Part shown: positions 22,453-31,022 of the stretch, piece by piece
Numbering within the stretch: position 1 is the first letter of the stretch
How the letters are laid out: each line of letters opens with the position of its first letter
Source: Symsagittifera roscoffensis
Lineage: Eukaryota; Xenacoelomorpha; Acoela; Convolutidae
Assembly: GCF_963678635.1 (NCBI RefSeq)
Contig: NC_087063.1
Coordinates: 33,058,599 to 33,122,598, forward strand
Reading direction: 5' to 3'
Length of the DNA: 64,000 nucleotides
The notes under the pieces: model-generated
The model's database searches: none
What the model was told of the DNA's origin: nothing
Seen by the model: only the letters and a program-made list of their open reading frames with translations
Made by a program: the position numbers and the translations under genes

Positions 22453-22800
22453 GAGTTGGATCAAGTTAACATCCTCCCCTAAATCTTTTTAGGCGTAGGA
22501 TGTTAACTTGGTCCAAAGAGCACATAAGTTGAAAAAAAATTGCTTCATACTAACAGTATTGTGATTTCAACTCCATTCCATAATTTTTTCACATCGTCAT
22601 GTTTGGCGAGTTGGATCAAGCTGACATCCTCAACCCTAGATAGACCAAGTTAAGTTGTTCCAACCCACCATTTAATTCGCGTTAAATTTGCTAAGCGCTG
22701 CATGTAAAATGCTCGATTCTGATTGGGTGAAAAATTCTAGTTTAGAACCAAGTTAACATCCGAAGATATTGTTAACTTGGTCCGGCGAGTTAATCGAAAT
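22453..22800. repeat. Cluster of a 20-bp word in both orientations around a core
   Basis: GGATCAAGTTAACATCCT at 22458-22475 pairs with AGGATGTTAACTTGGTCC at 22497-22514 (17 of 18). The word returns as GGATCAAGCTGACATCCT at 22612-22629. Shorter forms are at 22746-22761 (plus) and 22769-22784 (minus). Between them lies a core (22683-22740) with AAGCGCT, GCTCGATTCTGATTGG and GAAAAATTC. The same plan, with a different word but a similar core, occurs at 30473-30665. Confidence 0.7.
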
Positions 22801-22872
22801 GTGGGGTCTTTTTTGTTATACGGCCCAAATCTGTTCAAGTTATTTTAAAAAATGAAATTAAAAAAACTCAAA

Positions 22873-23032
22873 TCTGATTGATTGAAATTAATTCCCGTGA
22901 AAAATAATCTGTTGACTTGCATTAAAAGCAGAAGCCCAATACACAATATGATGATTTTGGGGTGACCGCTCGACTAGCATACAGCTCGACTAGCATAAAC
23001 AATTGAAAACATGAAATTGTATCGACTAGCAT
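22873..23032 (+). repeat. Repeat E, left copy flanking the LTR element
   Basis: This 160-bp segment (TCTGATTGATTGAAATTAAT through TTGAAAACATGAAATTGTAT) is matched by 29333-29482 immediately after the 3' LTR, with a few substitutions and indels. It contains the short word CTCGACTAGCATA in tandem (about 22972 and 22985), and a variant recurs at 23032. The two copies sit either side of the LTR element in direct orientation. Confidence 0.8.
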
Positions 23033-23159
23033 AATATTGATACCTTTATCTCAGAAATATAAAACAAACAATCGTAATCCGTTCAAATAGAAAAAAATGG
23101 GCATTTCTGAGAAAAAGAAAATTGAGCTAATGAGAAATTAAGCAATCAACTAGCAACTT

Positions 23160-23293
23160 AAATCGATAACTTAACTAACATACGCCCACCCCCCCCCCCC
23201 CCCCCCTATTATACGTCAAACGCCCCACCCAACAATTCCCTCTCAACCACCCTCACCCCAACAACCCCCCTCGAGAAAGGGGTGGGAGATTGT
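23160..23293. repeat. Poly-C tract and C-rich foldback next to the 5' LTR
   Basis: A run of about 20 C lies at 23189-23207. Several CCC-containing words and CCAACAATTCCCTC (23229-23242) pair imperfectly with GGGAGATTGTTG (23285-23296). An inner CCCCTCGAG/AAGGGG hairpin is at 23267-23282. A recent, unstable simple-sequence expansion is the simplest reading. Confidence 0.55.
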
Positions 23294-23535
23294 TGTCATA
23301 TATATACATTACATGGGATGATTTATTGAGTTCAGTTAGATTGTTTATATTGTTTATAGAGTTTGATTTCTGGCGCCACTGGTACTGTCAAAGACCTTGG
23401 TGCCAATTGATTAAGTACCTGTCAGCTGATGTTGTGTGTACTCGTGATCTAAAGCAGTTGTAGTACTGAGAGCTTACGGAATAAGTTGGAGACCTATTGT
23501 TGAGAAATTTATATTATTGATTCGCGTTTGTCTCA
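23294..23535 (+). repeat. 5' LTR
   Basis: It begins TGTCATATATATACATT and ends TCTCA. It shares GATTTCTGGCGCCACTGGTA, ACCTTGGTGCCAATTGATTA and AGAGCTTACGGAATAAGTTG with the 3' copy. The length is 242 bp, short for the family. Confidence 0.85.
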
Positions 23536-23553
23536 TGGCGCAGTCAGCAGGAT
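23536..23553 (+). other. Primer-binding site, tRNA-Ser type
   Basis: TGGCGCAGTCAGCAGGAT starts directly after the LTR. Its first ten bases are complementary to the CCA end expected of an animal tRNA-Ser acceptor (GACTGCGCCA), as used by some insect Ty3-like elements. The tRNA assignment is from general knowledge. Confidence 0.6.
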
Positions 23554-24390
23554 ACGGCGCGGGGACGGGAAGAACCCAGTCGGAATTACGGCATTTTGGC
23601 CTAGCAAGAGCACGGAAGCACCAATGCTGTGAGAGCATTGGCTTTCTCGTTTTACCTGGGGGTAATAGCGAAGCATTCGTTTAATCAGACGGCATTTTAT
23701 TTCGCTTGGGCGTTAACTGAGGCGCAGATTGCGGATCTGCCAGCGGAAGTGAGCGGAAAAAATTGCCTGGAGGCAGAACAAACTTTAATTTTTAATCTCT
23801 AATTTTGCCTGGGGGAATGCGGCCAGGCTGAACTCCACAATCGAAAACCCCATCTGGATTTGGCCGCTACCCGGTACCCACGAGTATTAGAAGAATTCGA
23901 AACTGGAAACCGTATTTAGGAAGGAAAGAAACGAAACGTTTGAGACGTTTCAATTATTATGCCGAAAGCAACGGGAAGGGGAGACATTTAAACGTTTCAC
24001 TCGGTTTTGAGTGGATTAGCAGCCAGATGCGATCTGGGAAATCTGGAGCGACGTATTTTACGCGACGGATTTTACACGACGTTTTTATAGTAAATATGTC
24101 CAATGAGGTACCAACGGAACTCTGTCGTTCAACCAAGACGCAGGATTGGGTCTACCGAATTGCTCTGTCATATGAGCGGGGAGACAAATACGCCAAGACG
24201 TATAAAGTTTCGGGCGGTGGACGGTGGCGGAACTGTTTTAACCGTGATCAGAGCGGTTTTACTCCGGAACGTATTGCTAAGTCTCCAGCACGGAATGCCA
24301 CGTGTAATTTTTGTCGGAAAACCGGACACTATGAGTCGCAGAGCAGTAGGAAGAGGAAGCGTGGGTTTGATTCACGAAGATGGCACTGAG
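23554..24390 (+). pseudogene. Degraded gag region
   Basis: No uninterrupted capsid ORF remains. An open stretch from 23940 to 24389 ends in a nucleocapsid-like zinc knuckle, CNFCRKTGHYES, in which the last Cys is lost; a basic tail (RKRKRG) follows. The segment before 23940 has stops in every frame. Confidence 0.65.
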
Positions 24391-24870
24391 GGAGAGCTTA
24401 TTCAAAACGATCCGAAGAAAAACGTATCGAATTATGGAAGTTCCATCGGATGGGTAATCGATTCAAACGCGGTAGCACCTGGGTGGGATTCAGACAGTTC
24501 AACAGATTACGTTGACACGTCAGTTAGGCGAAAACAGGAGCAGGAATTGAAAGTAGTGGGGGCGAAACTGGCAATAAAAATCAACGGTCATTCAACCCAA
24601 GCCTGGATCGACAGCGGATCACTAATTTCTATTTTTTTATAGGAGAACTAAAATGTACTTTAGGGACACGTAATGTGCAGCTGCAGCAGTTGGATCCTAA
24701 AGATGAGCAGTTCCGAGATTATGTGAATAATCCGCTGAAATGTGTAGGAAAGATGGTCATTACACTCCAATCCAACGGATGGACAACGAGAGCAACCATC
24801 AATGTAATCGGCGGCTGTCGACCATCCATCATTGGTCGGGATTTGATGCCGGAGCTGGGGTTGATGTTGG
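24391..24870 (+). pseudogene. Aspartic protease remnant of the LTR element
   Basis: Two open stretches (24103-24642 and 24675-25292) split the domain. The first ends with AWIDSGS, the D-S/T-G catalytic triad in its family context; the second holds GRDLMPELGL, the conserved C-terminal GRDLL-type motif. A stop near 24640 separates them. Confidence 0.7.
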
Positions 24871-25049
24871 TCCAAGCGCTAGTGGAGCAAGGTGTGCACA
24901 ATATCCAGAAGCAAGTCGAGGCCGCTGAGCAAGGAGAAGATCTCGACGATTGGCAGAATCACTTCAGTAAGCAATTCTATAATCTTTTTTACAGGGTAGG
25001 GCGCATCCGTAACTATAAATTTCAAGCAGAGTTCTTCAAGAACCTGATG

Positions 25050-25752
25050 CTGATCCAACAAAAGGGCAGAAAAATGCCAATTACATTGCAAGAGAAAGTA
25101 GACAAAGAGATTGATGAACTCCTGGCACAAGGGCATATTCAAAAAAGAGAAGAGAGTTCAAACAAGTATTTCGTCTCCCCAATAGTCAATACCGTGAAAA
25201 AGGATGGCTCGGTTAAACTTGCCTTGGAATCAAGAGAATTGAATAAGCAAGTCATAAAAATAAATATCAGATGCCGAATATTGAGGAGCTGATGGATATT
25301 GTGGGACAAACAATAAGTGAACGGAAACAAGGTGGTGTTTTTTTACAACAATGGATCTCGCATACGGGCAATTACTTTTGAATGAAAGAACTAGCCAACA
25401 CTGCAATTTTTCATTAGTAGGAGGTCGCTCCACCGGAACGTACCGGTTTAAAACGGGATTTTACGGTTTAACAACTATGCCGGCGGAATTTCAACGGGTC
25501 ATGGACGCGATTTTTTCGGAATTTCCATGTGTGCACGCATTTATTGACGACATCGTAGTTATATCAAAAAGTTCTAAAATTGAACAAATTGCTTTGGTGG
25601 AGAAAATTTTGAGGAAACATGATAAAGAAAATATGGCAGTTAAAATGGAAAAATGTAAATTCGCAAGAAATGAATGCGAATGGCTGGGCCATCGGATCAC
25701 GAATTCTGACATTACACCGTTGTTCGAAAAACGGACCCTATTGATAAGTTAG
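25050..25752 (+). pseudogene. Reverse transcriptase remnant of the LTR element
   Basis: Finger motifs SPIVNTVKKDGSVKLAL (25176-25226) and ESRELNKQ are followed, after a frame break near 25290, by DLAYGQLLL, RFKTGFYGLTTMP and FIDDIVV (25351-25752). FIDD stands where Y/F-x-DD is expected, so both catalytic Asp remain, but the domain is split by a frameshift and a stop. Confidence 0.85.
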
Positions 25753-25959
25753 CTTCTCCTAAATCGTTATAACAACTCAAATCATTTATGGGTTCGATAT
25801 ATAGTCTTCATAAGTATTTACCTTACTAGCGGAATATTTAGCGCCATTGTGAACGCTCCTAAGCAAGAAAAATGAATTCATGTGGACAACCGAATGTCAA
25901 CTAGCGTTCGAGACGCTAAAGAAACAGGTCGCAAATATTGTAAAATTAAAACACATTGA

Positions 25960-26359
25960 CGTGCATTAAGATATCCGTAATGTGTGCGATGCGAGTCATA
26001 ATGGCCTAGGAGCGGTCCTTGAACAGCTCGGATCCGAAGGATGGCGGCCTATTTCGTTCGCTTCCTGATTCTTAAATGCGGCGGAAAAGAAGTACTCCAC
26101 CAATGAATTGGAAATGTTGGCAGTGGTCTGGGGTTCGGAATACTTTAAAAACCACATTTATGGTAGACAATTTAATGTTGTAACAGATCATAAAGCCTTA
26201 GTAAACTTGTTGAATGGAAAAAACAAGAAAAATAAAAACATGTTTAGCCGTCTGACTTGTTGGATTGATAGAATTATTGCATTTTACTTGATAATTGAAC
26301 ACATACCGGGGCCCAAAATTGGACTTGCCGACTATTTATCACGGCATCCGGTGGGGTAG
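25960..26359 (+). pseudogene. RNase H remnant of the LTR element
   Basis: CDASHNGLGAVLEQ (about 25989, with the first acidic residue), STNELEMLAVVWG (about 26099) and VTDHKALVNLL (about 26179) give the D-E-D order of Ty3-type RNase H. DYLSRHP ends the domain. A TGA near 26068 breaks it. Confidence 0.85.
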
Positions 26360-27009
26360 GCATCACGGGTGAGCTTTTGTGATATAACGATCACGGTAGC
26401 AAAATTGCGATCAATTAACAATTCCCTCGGTTATCAAGTGCAAAAAAACCACCGGAGTGGCAAATAGCAAGTCTATCAAAGCAATTGTTCCAGCTAATGA
26501 GAACAAAATACGACCGAATAATCGCAAATTTCCACTGGATGAGGGCGGAAAATCATGTGATCGTTCAACGACCAATCAGAATGCAACTATGTGCATAATT
26601 GAGTGCGACGACCGCAAAGGCGCGAAAATAGTCAAATCGATAACTAATTATCAATTGCGCGAGTCTTATTTTAGTTCCATTCTTAAATTTCCAAACAACA
26701 ATTTCCAAATGACGATAAAAAACGATTAAAATTTTGAAAAAATTAAACTTCTGTTACGATAACAAAAAATTACCAGCGGCAGCAGCAGTGAGTTGGAAGT
26801 GGTGGACGCGAGATTGGAGGATTGGAGGCGGTGACGAAAGGGGTCAGAGATGTAAATGCAACACGGTTATTTCTATTCCATCGGCGTTTGAGGGGAGGGA
26901 GTTGTTTCCCGAGGCGTACCCGGCGAACGTTGTTATGTTAGTGATACTGCGGGACTGTAAAATTGCCAAGAAGAGTGATGCATTGCCAGAATTGTTTAAC
27001 CTGAAATGA

Positions 27010-27930
27010 GTGGAAGCCAATTACAAGGGAGACCCTCAAATGCGAGCAATCAAAGATATAGTAGAGGCCAAGTACCCAGAAATCGAGAGAAAAATCCGCG
27101 CAATGGGTGCGTACTTAGGACAACTTACCCATGATTTTCATGTGCGCGAGAATTGTCTCTGGATGGAAGAACGTCTCGTCATCCCGATTGCTCAACGAAA
27201 GGCGGTGGTAAACCGAATTCACTGTTTCCATCATGGTCGGGCAAATATGTTTGATGCGGCGAGGGACGTGTGGTTCCCTTACATCCATCGGAGTTTGGTG
27301 GCGGCCGCCGATGACTGCAAGGAATGCACTGAAGCAGGTAAAAGCCTTGCACCAATGTTTGCCAAAGGTGACATTGGGCAGATTTACGAACCTAGGGAGC
27401 CAAACGAATGCCTTCAATTAGATTTTTGGGGCCGGATAAAACTGAGAGGGATAAATATGTTCTTGTGGCGGTGGAGCGTTTTTCTCGTTGGCCATCGGCG
27501 ATGATTTGCAGAAACAATAGGAGTGATAAAGTTCTTAAGTTTTTGAAACACTATATATCTCATCACAGAGTGCCTAGGAAAATTTTTCTGTATCAAGGTT
27601 CTTGTTTTACGTCAAAAGTGGTAAAGTGCTTTTGTATTTCCGAGGGAATAGAAATTGTCTACTCTCCTGTAAATGATCATCGAGCCCCTGGGTGCGTGGA
27701 ACGTACATTTGGTAGTCTGAAAAACTATGTTTTAACCTATGCGAAAGAAAAATATCATGGCAATCTTGAATCTATGGTAGAACGCGCGCTTAGTGCCCGT
27801 AGATTTGCTCCTAATGCTACACTCAAAATAACGGCTTTCGAAGCACATCACGGCCGGGAAGCAAATACATTTCTCCGAAATCTTACGAAAAAACGTCGTT
27901 ACAAAACCTCAATTGGGAGAAAGTGTTGAG
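27010..27930 (+). pseudogene. Integrase remnant of the LTR element
   Basis: An HHCC-type zinc-binding region (RIHCFHHG, CKECTEAGK at 27205-27350) precedes the core. The first catalytic Asp lies in LQLDFWG (about 27413). The frame then shifts; YQGSCFTSK (about 27591) carries Gln where the second Asp should be; the Glu is kept in GCVERTFGSLKN. The enzyme cannot be active. Confidence 0.8.
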
Positions 27931-28483
27931 ACAAAAGTCTGCATGTTTAGAAACTAGTGACCCGCGCGCAATTAACCTACCTCATCCAAGAGCGACCAAT
28001 GGGAGCGAGACGTCAGATGCTGAGTATGATGTTGAGCATATCAATCATCCGAGAAAGCTCGCGGAGGATCAATTGGTGGCTATTGCTGATAACGGTCAGG
28101 TGCCGAGGGATACGAAAAGACACGGCAACTCCGAGGGCATACAGACACCGGAGTCGGAAAATCGGACGCCTAGGCTTCCCAGCAAGCGGACAGAACTGTT
28201 GTTCCAAAGGATAAAAGACCGCAATCAAAGGTATAAACCATTAAAACAAAAAGTGATTAAAGAATCCAAACACGCGTTAACACTAGAAAATGGGTCTGTT
28301 CTTAGAAGAAGTGGAGTCGCTGAACAAGTCAGCAAACCGGCACCGGAATCGCCAAAAGAATTTTTCCCCAAGACTCCGACTACGATCGACGTTAAAATAC
28401 GGGTGGAGCAGAAAAAGGCTGAAGCGAAAAAGGCTTACGAAAGCGGCAAGTTAAATGTACGGGCACAGACTCGACAAAAGTAG
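27923..28483 (+). pseudogene. Integrase C-terminal or tail ORF of the LTR element
   Basis: This 186-codon open stretch is charged and apparently disordered (many K, E and R; EQKKAEAKKAYESGK near its end). No chromodomain is recognisable. It follows the integrase core with a small overlap, so it is most likely the tail of the polyprotein. Between 28484 and 29095 I see only stop-rich sequence. Confidence 0.5.
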
Positions 28484-29095
28484 CAGAACTGGGACGACGA
28501 CATTAAATCAGATTCTGATTCCGAATATTAGCCACTCCGGTTAACAAGGAATCCCGCAGTGGGGGCACGGGACGAGCTGGCCCTAGCCATAGGAATGTGT
28601 CGAGCCCGCCAATTACAACCACGGGAACGCAAATTAGAACAAAATCATCCGATTGAGAGCATTCAAATACCAAGCGTGCGGAGAAGGTCGATGTCAGGAA
28701 AGCAAATAGTGTACCTAACGTGAATGACGATGTAGTGGCGAGCAAAACTTCGAAAAAAAGGCGGAGCGCGCAAAGATTGGTTTCTTATTCGAGCCGGGAA
28801 TCGCAGGATTTGGACGGAGCGGGATCTCGAAAAAGTTCAAGAAAGTGAACGGCGGTGACAAAATTCGGTGGAGTCATGTTTGACAGCTTTTTTTAAAAGC
28901 GAGGCGAAACAAAGGGGAAGGAGAGAAGGAACGGGACAAACTAAAATGATGACATCCAGTGGATAGTTATAAACTGTTAAAAAGAAATTTTGTATGTATG
29001 TCCAGGGAGAGAGCGGACCGCGGGGTTTAAAACTAAAAACTTAGTTTTGTTGAGTAATTTTAAATTACAATTTAAAATTAGTCCAATACAGGGAA

Positions 29096-29332
29096 TGTCA
29101 TATATATATACATTTCATAGGATGATTTATTGAGTTGTTAGATTGTTTATATTGTTAATTTGATTTCTGGCGCCACTGGTACTGTCCAAGACCTTGGTGC
29201 CAATTGATTAAGTACCTGTCAGCTGATGTTGTGTGTGCTCGTGATCTAAAACAGTTGTAGTACTGAGAGCTTACGGAATAAGTTGGAGACTTATTGTTAA
29301 GAAATTTTTATTATTGATTTGCGTTTTTCTCA
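29096..29332 (+). repeat. 3' LTR
   Basis: TGTCATATATATATACATTT to TCTCA, 237 bp, matches 23294-23535 with scattered substitutions and a few small deletions. No clear polypurine tract abuts it. Repeat E begins at the very next base. Confidence 0.85.
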
Positions 29333-29482
29333 TCTGATTGATTGAAATTAATTCCCGCAATAGATAATCTTTTGACTTGCATTAAAAGCGGAAGCCCAAA
29401 AAACAATATGATGATTTTGGGGTGACCGCTCGACTAGCATAAAGCTCGAGTAGCATAAAAGATTGAAAACATGAAAATGTAT
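29333..29482 (+). repeat. Repeat E, right copy
   Basis: Copy of 22873-23032. It joins the 3' LTR on its left and hAT transposase sequence on its right. Confidence 0.8.
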
Positions 29483-29709
29483 TCCCAATGTTACAGAAAA
29501 TTGCCTTACGAATATTCAATGTACCGATTTCCAACGCATCGAGCGAACGAGCATGGAGCACATTTGATTTCATACATACCAAGAAACGGAACCGGCTTCT
29601 GAACGAAAAAGTCAAGAAATTGGTGTTCATATACACCAACTCTGCACTACTGGACTCTGATGATCCAATTGACTACTTGGTTGCACCAATTAATTCGGAT
29701 TCCGACTGA
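29483..29709 (+). pseudogene. hAT-family transposase, C-terminal fragment
   Basis: The open stretch contains NASSERAWSTFDFIHTKKRN, the C-terminal dimerisation-region signature of hAT transposases (S-S-E-R-x-W/F-S--ID--T--RN-L), followed by KVKKLVFIYTN. The catalytic core and zinc finger are absent because the fragment abuts repeat E on the left. The reading frame ends in an acidic tail before TGA. Confidence 0.8.
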
Positions 29710-29754
29710 ATTAACAGTTTTGCATACCTTTTTTTCCGAGCTTTAGTCAAAAAA

Positions 29755-29852
29755 AATGTCAGGTACCGGTACGTACCGGTACATGTACTGGTACGTACCG
29801 GTACGCACCAGTACCGAAAATACCGGTACCAGTACAATGCCAACACTACTTA
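29755..29852. repeat. hAT subterminal repeats and terminal inverted repeat
   Basis: TACCGGTACG-like units recur at least five times in both orientations at 29763-29836. They lead into AATGCCAACACTA (29837-29849); its reverse complement, TAGTGTTGGCATT, has the CAGTGTTGG-like form typical of a hAT end. Subterminal motif arrays are the binding sites of hAT transposases, so this is probably the right end of the element whose transposase tail lies just upstream. No matching left end was seen. Confidence 0.65.
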
Positions 29853-30160
29853 TGCCTCTTTTCCACTTTTCACATCCCTCTCCTTTCAAATTTTCTGTTT
29901 CTATAGTTGTTTTGTTTAACGTGTTTCAATTGTTAGTTTGTTCACCATGCAAATTTTCATTTCCTTGCATTGTGACTTAAATAAGTTTTCAAAATTGAAC
30001 TTGAAAGTTGGGGGAAAGAGGGAAAAGAGCACCTGGAGCACCAGTTACACTTTTTAATTTATACTTGCTGCATGTTATTAACAGAATGGAAACACTAAGA
30101 GAGGAAATTGAAGAAATATTTGGCCATTGGTGCATATACCGCTGAGTTCCGCAGGTAGTA

Positions 30161-30232
30161 GGGACAGTGGTCTAGTGGTATGATTCTCGCTTTGGGTGCG
30201 AGAGGCCCCGGGTTCAATCCCCGGCTGTCCCC
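30161..30232 (+). tRNA. tRNA-Pro: tRNA-Pro (anticodon UGG)
   Basis: GGGACAG (30161-30167) pairs with CTGTCCC (30225-30231) as a perfect acceptor stem. TGGTCTAGTGGTATG is the A box and D arm. CTCGC/GCGAG closes the seven-base loop TTTGGGT, giving anticodon TGG. GGGTTCAATCC is the B box and T arm. An oligo-T terminator follows at about 30237. No intron. All arms are intact, so this is probably a working gene. Confidence 0.95.
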
Positions 30233-30302
30233 ATCCTTTTTTGTCAAATAGCTTAATATTTATTTAATAAATTTGGTTCATACATTTTATGGCTCTTTTC
30301 CC

Positions 30303-30472
30303 CCTTTCAAATTCAATTTTGAAAAACTTATTTAACGTTGTCATAATGCAATGAAATTTGCTTGGTGAAGAAATCGACTTGTTCTTCATACTTTACAGCG
30401 TAGCATCACGCATTTAGCCGTAATAACACGCAAAACAAACAAAAAACTCGAAATTTTGAAAGGGGGGTTGGA
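30303..30472 (+). repeat. Dispersed repeat family D, copy 2
   Basis: It matches 21045-21230 over its length with many substitutions. It begins about 70 bases after the tRNA gene and ends exactly where the word cluster at 30473 begins. Confidence 0.5.
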
Positions 30473-30665
30473 GGATCTACTTAACAATTGCCCTCCCTTT
30501 GGTACCTACTTAAGAATTGCCACCCCTATTAATAAAAGCAGTAAATTAGCGCTAGAGCGTTGTATTGCTGCAATCTGATTGGTCGAAAATGCGTTTTATT
30601 AATCTACTTAACAATTGCCCCCCCCCCCCTTCTTAAAGGGGGGGGGGGGTAATTGTTAAGTAGAT
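30473..30665. repeat. Second word cluster with a long C/G hairpin
   Basis: GGATCTACTTAACAATTGCC (30473-30492) recurs as GGTACCTACTTAAGAATTGC (30501-30520) and, nearly exactly, at 30602. There it forms the left arm (30602-30629) of a 28-bp stem whose right arm is 30638-30665, with one mismatch and an 8-base loop, TTCTTAAA. The outer stem is AT-rich and the inner 12 bp is a C run facing a G run. The core between words (30542-30600: TAAATTAGCGCT, CAATCTGATTGG, GAAAAT) resembles that at 22683-22740. Confidence 0.75.
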
Positions 30666-30769
30666 CCGGGTTGGAAACTGGAAAAGAGCCCATTTTATTT
30701 ATAAACCACGAAATAGTCAGTAAAAATAAAGCAAATCAACATACCTTTAGATACGTAGAACTATGATAC

Positions 30770-30810
30770 TGTGAGTCGACAGTGGCGTACACAGGCAGAG
30801 GAGTTAGCAG
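30770..30810. repeat. Possible DNA-transposon terminus
   Basis: CAGTGGCGTACACAGG at 30780-30795 has the form CAGTGGCGTA--CAGG common at the ends of several cut-and-paste transposons. No partner end is visible nearby. A similar word, CAGTAGCGTGCCTAG, stands at 41207-41221. Confidence 0.25.
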
Positions 30811-31022
30811 ATAACATTTTCAATTTCAATATCTACGTCGATTTTGGTTCTTTTTACTTGGAATATTGTCTGTATTTAGACAACAGCGTATTCATTTTCC
30901 TCAGTTTATAGACAATCGGGTCTTATGCACAGAACCAGGGATCATGTTCAAAAATTAATTGAAGTCTTCTGTACAAACGGCCCAAAAACCAAATCTTTAT
31001 ATCTTATAGCTTAAATAAATGC

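Larger units (their letters stand above)
23294..29332 (+). mobile_element. Ty3/mdg4-like LTR retrotransposon, complete but inactivated
   Basis: Two similar LTRs bound a GC-richer internal region with gag, protease, reverse transcriptase, RNase H and integrase remains in Ty3-like order, all on the plus strand. A primer-binding site follows the 5' LTR. The frame is broken many times by stops and shifts, and several catalytic positions are altered, so it cannot move by itself. LTRs differ by roughly 5-10% by eye, so the insertion is old but not ancient. I find no clear target-site duplication; the bases outside the two LTRs differ. Confidence 0.9.
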
